Origin: Nocardioides cavernae
GTDB lineage: Bacteria; Actinomycetota; Actinomycetes; Propionibacteriales; Nocardioidaceae
Length of the DNA: 64,000 nt
Direction of reading: 5' to 3'
NCBI RefSeq assembly: GCF_013410035.1
Contig: NZ_JACCBW010000002.1
Span: 248,001-312,000 of the forward strand
A model generated the notes under the pieces. It saw nothing but the letters and a program-made list of their open reading frames with translations. It was not told the origin of the DNA and made no database searches. The position numbers and the translations under genes were made by a program. Positions 10,202 to 17,932 of the stretch are shown here, one piece after another (position 1 is the first letter of the stretch; the number at the start of each line of letters is the position of its first letter).

Positions 10202-10972
10202 TCAGGCGCTGAGCGCCCCCTCGGGCACCCCGCGCGGGTGCGGCGCGGGCTCGTCGCGGAGCTCGGCGACCTGCGCGACGAGCACCGCCATCACCTCGTC
10301 GGCCACCCGGCGCACGGTCGCGTCGTCGACCGGCACCCCGGGCGCCGCGACCCCGGCGAGACGACGTACGTCGATCGGCTCGCCGACCGTGACCCGCACG
10401 CGCGGGCGCAGCACCGTGTTGCGGAGCAGGCGACCGACGATGCCGGTCCTCCCGACGACCTGCTGGGCGCCGACCAGGGCGACAGGGACGATCGGGGCGC
10501 CGGTGCGGAGTGCGAGGCGTACGGCTCCGGTCCTGGAGCGTTCGGGCCAGTGCTGCGGGTCGCGGGTGATCCGGCCCTCGGGGAAGAGGCCGACGGCCTC
10601 GCCGGCAGCGAGCGCGGTGGCCGCGGCGTCGAGCGACCCGGCCGCGGCGGACGTCCCGCGCTGCACCGGGATGAAGCCGAGCCGGCGGACGACCGGGCCG
10701 ACGAGCGCGGAGCGGAAGACGCCACCGGTCGCCATGAGGCGCAGCGACCGGCCGAGGCGACGACCGACGAGGGCGAGCAGGATGCCGTCGGCGAAGCTCG
10801 TGTGGTTGGCGACCACGATGACCGGGCCGTCGGGGAGCTCGGCGTCGGGGACGGAGCGCCGGGTGAGCTCCAGGCGGCTGACGGCCGAGACGACCGAGCC
10901 GAGGAGTCCTGCGGCGAACGCGTAGAGGAGGGCGGCGCGGAGGCCGGGTCGCTGCCACGTGCTGGGTTCCAT
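10202..10972 (-). CDS. 1-acyl-sn-glycerol-3-phosphate acyltransferase family protein
   Basis: PlsC-type acyltransferase of 256 residues, acting at the membrane in phospholipid synthesis. The acyltransferase motifs are present: VVANHTSFADG (HX4D catalytic pair) and GLFPEGRITRD (phosphate-binding), plus PIVPVALVGAQQV. A hydrophobic segment lies at residues 10-30. ATG at 10970-10972 is chosen over the GTG at 11020, because that GTG lies inside the terminator hairpin of the preceding gene. Exact acyl acceptor unknown. Confidence 0.87.
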   Translation of the reverse strand: MEPSTWQRPGLRAALLYAFAAGLLGSVVSAVSRLELTRRSVPDAELPDGPVIVVANHTSFADGILLALVGRRLGRSLRLMATGGVFRSALVGPVVRRLGFIPVQRGTSAAAGSLDAAATALAAGEAVGLFPEGRITRDPQHWPERSRTGAVRLALRTGAPIVPVALVGAQQVVGRTGIVGRLLRNTVLRPRVRVTVGEPIDVRRLAGVAAPGVPVDDATVRRVADEVMAVLVAQVAELRDEPAPHPRGVPEGALSA

Positions 10973-11015
10973 GCGGCGAGTCTGGAGCAGCGACGGGGTG
11001 CCGCGCCTGAGTACG

Positions 11016-11054
11016 CGCACGGGCCCGGCCCCGTGGAGGAGCCGGGCCCGTGCG
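11016..11054 (-). terminator. Strong terminator hairpin after the aldo/keto reductase gene
   Basis: Perfect 14-bp stem CGCACGGGCCCGGC / GCCGGGCCCGTGCG with an 11-nt loop, starting 21 nt past the stop codon of the gene at 11075-11920 on the minus strand. Confidence 0.8.
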
Positions 11055-11074
11055 ATGAGGGCTGGGTCAGACGG

Positions 11075-11920
11075 TCAGCTGGGGATCCAGTCCATCTGGT
11101 CGGGGTTCGGGCCGGTGCGGCCGTCCTCGCCCTTGTCGAGCCCGCTGATGCGGGACACCTCGTCGTCGGTGAGGGAGAAGTCGAAGATCTCGAAGTTCTC
11201 CTTCATCCGCTCCGGGCTCACCGACTTGGGGAAGACGATGCCGCCGCGCTCGACGTGCCAGCGCAGCGTCACCTGGGCGGGCGTCTTGCCCTTCGCGTCG
11301 GCGATCTCGGTGATCACCGAGTCCTTGAGCACGCCGCCCTGCGCGATCGGCGACCACGCCTCGGTGGCGACGCCGTGCTGCGCGTTGGCCGCGCGGACAG
11401 CCTCGTTGGTGAAGAAGGGGTGCACCTCGACCTGGTTCACCACTGGGACCACGCCGGTCTCGTCGACGATGCGCTGCAGGTGGGCGGGCTGGAAGTTGGA
11501 CACCCCGACCGATGCGGCGCGGCCGTCCTCGACGAAGGACGCCAGGGTGCGCCAGGTCGAGACGAAGTCGCCGTCGTAGCGGGTGGGCAGCGGCCAGTGG
11601 ATGAGGAACAGGTCGATCTTGTCGAGCCCGAGGTCGGTGAGCGTCTGTTCGAAGGCGCGCTCGGCCTCGGCGGGCTCGTGGAACCCGTTGTTGAGCTTGG
11701 AGGTCACGTAGACCTCGTCGCGGGGGAGCCCGGCGGAGCGGAGCGCCTCGCCGACGCCCTTCTCGTTGCCGTACATCTCCGCGGTGTCGATGTGGCGGTA
11801 GCCGACCTCGAGGGCCTTCGTCACCGCCTCCGCGGTCTCGGCCGGGTCGATCTGGAACACGCCGAAGCCGAGCTGCGGGATCGACGTGCCGTCATGGAGC
11901 TGGATGCTGGGAACGGTCAT
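11075..11920 (-). CDS. Aldo/keto reductase (2,5-didehydrogluconate reductase type)
   Basis: 281-residue NADPH-dependent oxidoreductase of the AKR5-like group. The catalytic tetrad is visible: Asp and Tyr in HIDTAEMYGNEKGVG, Lys in VYVTSKL and His in LFLIHWP. The C-terminal cofactor motif is IVFPKSVSPERMKEN. The frame is open far upstream over the neighbouring gene, but ATG at 11918-11920 gives the family's usual beginning, PSIQLHDGTSIPQLGFGVF. The gene is followed by a strong terminator and is probably monocistronic. Physiological substrate unknown. Confidence 0.93.
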   Translation of the reverse strand: MTVPSIQLHDGTSIPQLGFGVFQIDPAETAEAVTKALEVGYRHIDTAEMYGNEKGVGEALRSAGLPRDEVYVTSKLNNGFHEPAEAERAFEQTLTDLGLDKIDLFLIHWPLPTRYDGDFVSTWRTLASFVEDGRAASVGVSNFQPAHLQRIVDETGVVPVVNQVEVHPFFTNEAVRAANAQHGVATEAWSPIAQGGVLKDSVITEIADAKGKTPAQVTLRWHVERGGIVFPKSVSPERMKENFEIFDFSLTDDEVSRISGLDKGEDGRTGPNPDQMDWIPS

Positions 11921-11949
11921 GCCAGGCACAGCGCGACACGCCGGACCGA

Positions 11950-12738
11950 CTATTCCGCGCGCCAGTGACCCGGGCGCGAGATCCGGTCCGGAAGGGTGGT
12001 CGCGGGGTCGCCCAACGCGGCGTTCGCCTGCGGCTGGGTGAGGAAGAGCGTCGTCGACAGGTCGCACCCGCGTACGTCCGCCCCGCGCAGGTCCGCACCC
12101 AGCAGGTCGGCGTCGGCGAGGTCGGCACCCGTGAGGTCGGCGCCCAGCAGCAGCGCGCCGCGGAAGGACCAGCCCCGGTGGTCGCCGGCCAGTCGCGCGC
12201 CGGCCAGGTCCGCCCGCGTGCGGTCGACCGCGGCGGGCCAGCGACGGCGTACGCGAGCGCTCGCCACGCCGAGCAGCGCCCCGACCCGCGCGTGCAGGTC
12301 GTCGACGTCGGCGAGCAGGAGCGGCTCGGGCCCGGAGGCGGTGAGCTCCTCGATCTCGCTCCGCACCGCCGCGGCGGCCGGGTCCGGGGAACGCCGGGCG
12401 ACCTCGTCCAGGTGGACCAGCATCTCGTGGAGCTGACGCATCACCGACAGGACGGCGGCCATCTCGGCGAGGTTGTCCTGCTCGCGCCACGACACCCCGC
12501 CGTAGGTCACCTGCGAGACCTGCTGGCCGGCGCCGAAGCACTCGAAGACCGTGCACCCGGGCCAGCCGTCCTCACGCAGCGTGGCGTGGATGCCGCAGCC
12601 GTCGTCGGCGCGGAGGTGGTGGCACGGGGTCCCGCCCGCCTTGTCGACGCCGAACCCGGCGGAGGCGGAGAAGGGGAGGAGCACGCAGCACAGCCCGAAG
12701 CACTGCGAGCAGTCGGAGCTCAGCCCGGAAGTCGCCAC
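11950..12738 (-). CDS. Pentapeptide-repeat protein with N-terminal cysteine cluster
   Basis: 262 residues, unknown role. The first 80 residues carry many cysteines (CSQCFGLCCVLLPF, then PCHHLRADDGCGIH, PGCTVFECFG), a spacing suited to a metal or Fe-S site as in YkgJ-like proteins. A helical middle region follows. The C-terminal third is a short right-handed pentapeptide-repeat helix: RGALLLGADLTGADLADADL and LGADLRGADVRGCDL. Only about nine repeats are present, fewer than in Qnr/MfpA gyrase-protecting proteins, so antibiotic resistance is not inferred. Confidence 0.82.
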   Translation of the reverse strand: MATSGLSSDCSQCFGLCCVLLPFSASAGFGVDKAGGTPCHHLRADDGCGIHATLREDGWPGCTVFECFGAGQQVSQVTYGGVSWREQDNLAEMAAVLSVMRQLHEMLVHLDEVARRSPDPAAAAVRSEIEELTASGPEPLLLADVDDLHARVGALLGVASARVRRRWPAAVDRTRADLAGARLAGDHRGWSFRGALLLGADLTGADLADADLLGADLRGADVRGCDLSTTLFLTQPQANAALGDPATTLPDRISRPGHWRAE

Positions 12739-12781
12739 GCGCGGATCGTGTCACGCGACGGTGGCGTCGGGGTCGGCGGCC

Positions 12782-12883
12782 TCAGCCGGCGTACCACCCG
12801 TTGGTCAGCGCGAAGGCGTTCATGAAGGCGAGCACGAGGAACGCCACCACGATGACCCGGTTGTCGAAGATGAGCTTGCTCAT
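12782..12883 (-). CDS. 33-residue single-pass membrane protein
   Basis: Short frame ATG (12881-12883) to TGA: begins MSKLIFDNR, then a hydrophobic helix VIVVAFLVLAFMNAFAL, and ends TNGWYAG. The charged N-terminus, one transmembrane helix and short polar tail are typical of real bacterial small membrane proteins. It lies between the pentapeptide gene and cobQ, divergent from cobQ. A GC-biased code would seldom give such a clean helix by chance, but there is no independent proof of expression. Confidence 0.55.
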   Translation of the reverse strand: MSKLIFDNRVIVVAFLVLAFMNAFALTNGWYAG

Positions 12884-12969
12884 AGCAGCCACTGTGCCCG
12901 GTTGTTCACGGAATCAAACAGCCCGCCGGCAAAACTTCCCCCACGTGGGGGAGCCCTAGGCTGGCGCCC

Positions 12970-14466
12970 GTGAGTGCGTTGCTGGTGGCCGGGACCACGT
13001 CGGACGCCGGCAAGACCATCGTTACCACGGCGCTGTGCCGGGCGTACGCCCGCCGCGGGATCGCGGTCGCGCCGTTCAAGGCGCAGAACATGTCGAACAA
13101 CTCGATGGTCTGCGCCACCCCAGACGGCCGGGGCGCGGAGATCGGCCGCGCCCAGTGGATCCAAGCGGTCGCCGCCCGCGTCGAGCCCGAGGCCGCGATG
13201 AACCCGGTCCTGCTCAAGCCCGGCGGCGACCGGCGCAGCCACGTCGTGGTCATGGGGCGGCCGGGCGGGACGATCGACAGCAAGGACTTCGTCGGCGGGC
13301 GCACCCACCTGCGCGACGCCGCCTACGCCGCCTTCGACGACCTGACGGCGCGGCACGAGCTGGTCGTCGTGGAGGGGGCGGGCAGCCCGGCGGAGATCAA
13401 CCTGCGGGCCGGTGACTACGTCAACATGGGGCTCGCGCAGCACGGCCGGGTGCCGACGGTCGTCGTCGGCGACATCGACCGCGGCGGCGTCTTCGCCGCC
13501 CTCTTCGGCACGGTCGCGCTGCTGTCGGCCGCCGACCAGGCGCTGGTCGCAGGCTTCGTGGTCAACAAGTTCCGCGGCGACCTCGACCTGCTGCGACCCG
13601 GGCTCGACGAGATCCGCGCGCTGACGGGGAGGGACGTCTACGGCGTGCTGCCCTGGCACCCCGACCTGTGGCTCGACTCCGAGGACGCCCTCGACCTCGC
13701 CGGGCGACGGGTGTCCGACGACGAGGCCCGGCTGCGGGTCGCCGTGGTCCGGCTGCCGCGCATCTCCAACTTCACCGACGTCGACGCCCTCGGTATCGAG
13801 CCCGGTGTCGACGTCACCTTCGCCTCCGACGCCCGCGGGCTGGCCGGGGCCGACCTGGTCGTGCTCCCCGGCACCCGCGCCACTCTCGAGGACCTGGCCT
13901 GGATGAGGGCGCGCGGCCTGGACCGGGCGGTCCTCGACCACGCGGCCGCCGGCCGGCCGGTGCTCGGGATCTGCGGCGGGTTCCAGATGCTCGGCACCCG
14001 GATCGCCGACCCGGACGGTGTCGAGGGGGTGGTCGGCGCCGACGAGCCGGGGCTCGGGCTGCTCGACGTCACCACGACCTTCGGCGAGGACAAGGTGCTG
14101 CGGCTGCCGACCGGCTCCGCGCTGGGGGCGGACGCCCACGGCTACGAGATCCACCACGGCCGGATCGCCCGGCACGGCGGCGAGGAGTTCCTCGGCGGTG
14201 CGCGGACCGGAGCGGTCTTCGGGACGATGTGGCACGGCAGCCTGGAGGGCGACCCCCTGCGCCGGGCGCTGCTCGCCGAGGTCGCTGCGGCGGCCGGGGC
14301 GGCGTACGAGCCCTCCGAGGTCAGCTTCGCCGACCTGCGCGAGCGGCGGCTGGACCTGCTCGGCGACCTTGCCGAGGAGCACCTCGACCTCGACGCGCTG
14401 CTCGACCTCGCGACGTCCGGCGCACCCGCCGGCCTGCCCGCGCTGGAGCCGGGGGCGTCGCGATGA
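12970..14466 (+). CDS. cobQ: Cobyric acid synthase CobQ
   Basis: 498-residue glutamine-dependent amidotransferase that amidates carboxylates b, d, e and g of adenosylcobyrinic a,c-diamide. The N-terminal synthetase domain carries the P-loop-like VAGTTSDAGKTIVTTALCR and the family block APFKAQNMSNNSMV. The C-terminal class-I glutaminase domain has the nucleophile in ILGICGGFQMLG (starting VLGICGGF) and the catalytic His in WHGSLEG. The GTG start has a TAGGCT -10 at 12957-12962, 7 nt upstream, so transcription is probably leaderless and without a riboswitch. It overlaps cobK by 4 nt. Confidence 0.98.
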   Translation: MSALLVAGTTSDAGKTIVTTALCRAYARRGIAVAPFKAQNMSNNSMVCATPDGRGAEIGRAQWIQAVAARVEPEAAMNPVLLKPGGDRRSHVVVMGRPGGTIDSKDFVGGRTHLRDAAYAAFDDLTARHELVVVEGAGSPAEINLRAGDYVNMGLAQHGRVPTVVVGDIDRGGVFAALFGTVALLSAADQALVAGFVVNKFRGDLDLLRPGLDEIRALTGRDVYGVLPWHPDLWLDSEDALDLAGRRVSDDEARLRVAVVRLPRISNFTDVDALGIEPGVDVTFASDARGLAGADLVVLPGTRATLEDLAWMRARGLDRAVLDHAAAGRPVLGICGGFQMLGTRIADPDGVEGVVGADEPGLGLLDVTTTFGEDKVLRLPTGSALGADAHGYEIHHGRIARHGGEEFLGGARTGAVFGTMWHGSLEGDPLRRALLAEVAAAAGAAYEPSEVSFADLRERRLDLLGDLAEEHLDLDALLDLATSGAPAGLPALEPGASR

Positions 14467-15212
14467 CGGTTCTGCTGCTCGGCGGGACGAGCGAGGCGCG
14501 CGAGCTCGCGGTGCTGCTGGACGGGGCCGGGGTCGGCTTTGTGTCATCCCTCGCTGGCCGTGTCGAACGCCCGCGGTTGCCCGTCGGTGAGGTGCGGATC
14601 GGCGGCTTCGGCGGTGTCGACGGCTTGCGGTACTGGCTCGTCGAGCACGCGGTCTCCGCGGTCGTCGACGCGACGCACCCCTTCGCCGAGGGGATGTCGG
14701 CCAACGCGGTCGCCGCCTGCCGGGCGTCGGGCGTACCCCTCCTCCGGCTCGAGCGCCCCGGCTGGTCCGGCGCACCCGGCGCCGACGGCTGGCACTGGGT
14801 GGACTCCCACGCCGAGGCCGCGGACCTCGCGGCGTCGCTCGGCCGACGGCCGTGGCTGACCGTCGGGCGCCAACCCCTCGCGGCCTTCGTCGGTCCGCTG
14901 GTCGGCCACCGCGCGCTCGTCCGTGTCGTCGACCCGCCCGAGATCGAGGTCCCGGAGCCGTGGACGGTGGTGCTCGACCGCGGGCCGTACGACCTCGCCG
15001 GCGAGCTGCAGGTCGTCGCCGAGGAGGCGGTCGACGTGCTGGTGACCAAGGACTCCGGCGGTCGCTACACCTGGCCCAAGATGGCCGCGGCGGGCCGGCT
15101 CGGGGTGCCGGTCGTCGTGGTCCGGCGCCGCGCCGAGGTCGACGGCGTGGAGACCGTCCCCGACGCGACCGCCGCGGTGCGCTGGGTCGTGCAGACCACG
15201 GTCGTATCGTGA
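14463..15212 (+). CDS. cobK: Precorrin-6A reductase CobK
   Basis: 249 residues; reduces precorrin-6A to dihydro-precorrin-6 with NADPH in the aerobic pathway. Recognised by the N-terminal nucleotide-binding stretch VLLLGGTSEARELA, the VVDATHPFAEGMS block, LTVGRQPLAAF and the C-terminal VLVTKDSGGRYTWPK motif. The ATG overlaps the cobQ stop (ATGA), so the two are translationally coupled. The usual family length (about 245) is kept. Confidence 0.96.
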   Translation: MTVLLLGGTSEARELAVLLDGAGVGFVSSLAGRVERPRLPVGEVRIGGFGGVDGLRYWLVEHAVSAVVDATHPFAEGMSANAVAACRASGVPLLRLERPGWSGAPGADGWHWVDSHAEAADLAASLGRRPWLTVGRQPLAAFVGPLVGHRALVRVVDPPEIEVPEPWTVVLDRGPYDLAGELQVVAEEAVDVLVTKDSGGRYTWPKMAAAGRLGVPVVVVRRRAEVDGVETVPDATAAVRWVVQTTVVS

Positions 15213-15216
15213 AGGC

Positions 15217-15717
15217 ATGTCCACCCCGGGTCTGACCCCCACCTCGCCGCTGAAGCTGCAGTACCCGCAGTCGCTCGCGGTCTACGACGACTACGCCAAG
15301 GCGCAGAAGACCGTCGACTTCCTCTCCGACGCCGAGTTCCCGGTCGACCAGCTGATGATCGTCGGCACCGACCTCAAGCGGATCGAGCGCGTCACCGGCC
15401 GGCTGACGTGGTCGAAGATCGCCGTCGGCGGCATCCTGTCGGGCCTGTGGTTCGGCGTCTTCATCGGGCTGGTGTTCGCGCTCTTCACCGAGGAGGGCGT
15501 CTGGCAGGTGCTGCTGAGCACGGCGTTCATCGGCGCGACCTTCGGCCTGGTGTGGGCGCTGATCGGCTATGCGTTCACCCGGGGCCAGCGCGACTTCTCG
15601 TCGGTCACCCAGGTGGTGGCGACGAGGTACGAGGTGCTCGTGGAGAACAAGCACGCGGCCAGGGCGCGCGAGGTGCTCGCCGGGCTGCCGGGCGCGCTGC
15701 CCGACCCGTTCGCCTGA
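15217..15717 (+). CDS. General stress protein 17M-like membrane protein
   Basis: 166 residues with two hydrophobic segments (about 68-90 GGILSGLWFGVFIGLVFALF and 95-115 LLSTAFIGATFGLVWALIG). The N-terminal domain, AVYDDYAKAQKTVDFLSD followed by the VDQLMIVGTDLKRIERVTGRLTW block, is the GspM/17M-like fold common in actinobacteria. A TATCGT element at 15205-15210 is 6 nt before ATG, overlapping the cobK stop, so it probably has its own leaderless promoter and is not part of the B12 pathway. Role unknown. Confidence 0.85.
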   Translation: MSTPGLTPTSPLKLQYPQSLAVYDDYAKAQKTVDFLSDAEFPVDQLMIVGTDLKRIERVTGRLTWSKIAVGGILSGLWFGVFIGLVFALFTEEGVWQVLLSTAFIGATFGLVWALIGYAFTRGQRDFSSVTQVVATRYEVLVENKHAARAREVLAGLPGALPDPFA

Positions 15718-15829
15718 TCCGCCCGGCCGAGTGATGAGGCGCTGGTGCGTAGACGCGCGGACAGAACCTCCCGCTGCGGCGTGCGCTGAGCGTGGCCCGC
15801 GGTCCGCCCGACGACCAATGTCCGTGCAG

Positions 15830-16768
15830 CTACGCGCGGCGGGCGGCCGCCAGCGCCGCGACGGCGACCGCGCCCGCGGAGACGACGTCGGCGAGGCGCA
15901 CGGCCCGCGCGATGTCGTCCTTCGTCGGCGGCGGACCGTCGCCGAGGCGTACGCGGTCCTCGACGCCGTACGCGTAGTGGTTGCGGCCGCCGAGACATAC
16001 GCCCAGCGCGCCCGCGAAGGCCGCCTCCACCACGCCGGCGTTGGGACTGGGGTGGTGGCGGGCGTCGCGCGTCCACGCGGCGAGCGCCCGGCGCGGGCTG
16101 CCGCCGACGAGCGGAGCGAGGACCGCGGCGAGGACGCCGCTGAGCCGCGCGCCGGGGAGGTTGAGCAGGTCGTCGAAGCGGGCGGAGGCCCAGCCGAAGC
16201 GGCCGTAGCGCGCGCCACGGTGCCCGACCATCGCGTCGAGGGTGTTGGCCGCGCGGTAGCCGAGCAGTCCGGGGATCCCGCCCACGGCTCCCCAGACGAG
16301 GGGGGCGACGACGGCGTCGGAGGTGTTCTCCGCGACCGACTCGACGGTGGCCCGGCTGACCTCGGACTCGTCGAGGACCGAGGTGTCGCGCCCGACGAGG
16401 TGGGTCAGTCGCTGCCGGGCGCCGGGCAGGTCATCGGCGGCGAGGAAGCCGTGGACCGCGGTCGCCTCGCGTCCGAGGGTGGTGCCGCCGAGGACGGTCC
16501 ACGTCGCGGCGGCGGTGGCGAGGGTGTGGGCGACCGGGTGGTCCCTGGTCGCCCGCTCCAGGACGAGACCGCCCCCCGCGACGGCCCCGCCCAGGAGGGT
16601 CAGGTGGAGCAGGCCGCGACGCCGCGAGTCGGCGTACACCTGCTTCTCGAGGGTGGCAGCGAGGCTGCCGAAGAGTGCGACCGGATGGCCGCGTCGGGGG
16701 TCGCCGAGGCGACGGTCGGCGAGGTGCCCGAGCACGATGCCCAGTGCCCGGGTCACCCCGGCGTTCAC
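15830..16768 (-). CDS. cobD: Adenosylcobinamide-phosphate synthase CobD/CbiB
   Basis: 312-residue integral membrane enzyme that joins the aminopropanol arm to adenosylcobyric acid. Family blocks are visible: GHLADRRLGDPRRGHPVALFG, VHGFLAADDLPGARQRLTHLVGRDT in part, ESVAENTSDAVVAPL and NTLDAMVGHR. GTG at 16766-16768 overlaps the cbtA stop (GTGA), so it is the last gene of cbtB-cbtA-cobD, the unit controlled by the riboswitch at 17838-17932. It is named cobD in the aerobic nomenclature (cbiB in Salmonella). Confidence 0.95.
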   Translation of the reverse strand: MNAGVTRALGIVLGHLADRRLGDPRRGHPVALFGSLAATLEKQVYADSRRRGLLHLTLLGGAVAGGGLVLERATRDHPVAHTLATAAATWTVLGGTTLGREATAVHGFLAADDLPGARQRLTHLVGRDTSVLDESEVSRATVESVAENTSDAVVAPLVWGAVGGIPGLLGYRAANTLDAMVGHRGARYGRFGWASARFDDLLNLPGARLSGVLAAVLAPLVGGSPRRALAAWTRDARHHPSPNAGVVEAAFAGALGVCLGGRNHYAYGVEDRVRLGDGPPPTKDDIARAVRLADVVSAGAVAVAALAAARRA

Positions 16769-17562
16769 AGTGATGCGGCGAGCTCCCGTCGTGCGCGGAC
16801 GTCGCTGTGCCGGCGCCACGTGCGGTCGACGAGCGCCACCAGGACGGCGCCGATCACCGCCCACATCGCCAGCAGCGTCAGCAGCGAGGAGACCCGGAAG
16901 TCCCACAGGATGCCGGCCGGGAAGTCGCCCAGCTCGTCGATCTTCGGGAAGGCCACCGCGGCGACGACGACCACGAGGGCGTACGCCCCGAGGCCGGCCA
17001 GCACGCCCGGCACCCCGCTCCAGCGGCGAGCACCCCAGCGGGCAAGCGCGATCGCGGCGACGGCGCCGGCGACGGAGACCGCGACGAATCCGAAGTAGAC
17101 GGCCGTTCGGCTGTCGATCGTCTCGCCGGACCCGACGGCGGGCGGCGTGGCGGGGTACTTCAGGAACGGCACGATGCTGAACGACACCGCGCCGATCGCA
17201 GCCAGGAGGGCGGTGCTCGCGGCCGGTCGGAGGCTGCCGAGACGACCGAGGCCGAGGGCGGCGAGCAGCCCGGTGAAGCCGCCGAGCACCACGCCGACGG
17301 CGAGGGTGCCGGTGGCGAGCCCGACGGTCGACTGGGCGGTGCGGGAGACCGCGGCCTCGTCGCCGTGGGAGTGGCCGGCGGACTCGTCGGAGTCGGCGTG
17401 CGTGTGGTCGTGCCCGTCGGAGGCCGGGGCGCTGGCCGCCTCCTCGAGGGCGATGGCCTTGTCGATCTGGGGCTCGCCGACGGTGTACGCCACGACGAAC
17501 GCGGCGATGCCGGCGAGCAGACCAGCGACGAGGCCGTGGACCAGGAAGGTCCGCGCGCCCAT
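16765..17562 (-). CDS. cbtA: Cobalt transporter subunit CbtA
   Basis: 265-codon frame (265 residues) for a polytopic membrane protein with several transmembrane helices, beginning MGARTFLVHGLVAGLLAGIA. Between helices 1 and 2 is a His/Asp-rich loop (DGHDHTHADSDESAGHSHGDE) that suits metal capture. The helix-2 signature AQSTVGLATGTLAVGVVLGG and FSIVPFLKYPATPP are typical of CbtA. Start (17560-17562) and cbtB stop share one base (TGATG). CbtAB is predicted from comparative genomics to import cobalt; biochemical proof is limited. Supplies cobalt for CobN-type chelation. Confidence 0.93.
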   Translation of the reverse strand: MGARTFLVHGLVAGLLAGIAAFVVAYTVGEPQIDKAIALEEAASAPASDGHDHTHADSDESAGHSHGDEAAVSRTAQSTVGLATGTLAVGVVLGGFTGLLAALGLGRLGSLRPAASTALLAAIGAVSFSIVPFLKYPATPPAVGSGETIDSRTAVYFGFVAVSVAGAVAAIALARWGARRWSGVPGVLAGLGAYALVVVVAAVAFPKIDELGDFPAGILWDFRVSSLLTLLAMWAVIGAVLVALVDRTWRRHSDVRARRELAASL

Positions 17563-17789
17563 CAGTGGCAGGGGAAGCCGAGCAGGTGCCGGCCGTCGTG
17601 GACCCACTCGTGGATCGCCGTGCCCTCGGGGATGGTGATCGCGCCCTGGACCGAGCTGATGAGCACCAGCACGGACAGGGCGAACAGCGCGCCGAGGACG
17701 AGCCAAGGAGCGAGCTCCCGGACCGGGATGGCGAGGTCGGACGGTGCGACCGAGCCCGTGGCAGCAGGGGTGGGGATGGCGTGAGCCAT
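17562..17789 (-). CDS. cbtB: Cobalt transporter subunit CbtB
   Basis: 75-residue single-pass membrane protein with the helix APWLVLGALFALSVLVLISS and the diagnostic C-terminal metal motif HEWVHDGRHLLGFPCH. GGAGGAACC precedes ATG. It is the first gene of cbtB-cbtA-cobD, directly below a cobalamin riboswitch, so cobalt import is expected to be shut off when B12 is plentiful. Confidence 0.95.
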   Translation of the reverse strand: MAHAIPTPAATGSVAPSDLAIPVRELAPWLVLGALFALSVLVLISSVQGAITIPEGTAIHEWVHDGRHLLGFPCH

Positions 17790-17837
17790 GGTTCCTCCTT
17801 CGGGATGAAAGCGTCCCGGATTGATGGGGAGTGACTT

Positions 17838-17932
17838 CCAGTCCGTCGGGTCTGACTTCACGACTCGTTGCTGCTGAGCCGTGTCACAGTAGCGCCACTG
17901 TGCCGGATTCCCACCGGCTTCCTCAGGACTGG
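17838..17932 (-). promoter_or_regulatory. Cobalamin riboswitch controlling cbtB-cbtA-cobD
   Basis: On the minus strand the B12-box core GAAGCCGGTGGGAATCCGGC is followed by ACAGTGGCGCTACTGTGA, and later GTCAGACC. The closing P1 helix is CCAGTCC (17926-17932) with GGACTGG (17838-17844), giving a compact aptamer of about 95 nt. The ribosome-binding site of cbtB lies 30-40 nt further. The 5' half of the aptamer is also the last ~25 codons of the upstream cobB/cobC gene, whose stop (17858-17860) lies inside the aptamer. Confidence 0.88.

Noticed and set aside
11950..12738. Qnr/MfpA-type fluoroquinolone resistance
   Set aside because: Only a short pentapeptide tract in the last third; the protein has a cysteine-rich N-terminus unlike gyrase-protecting proteins.
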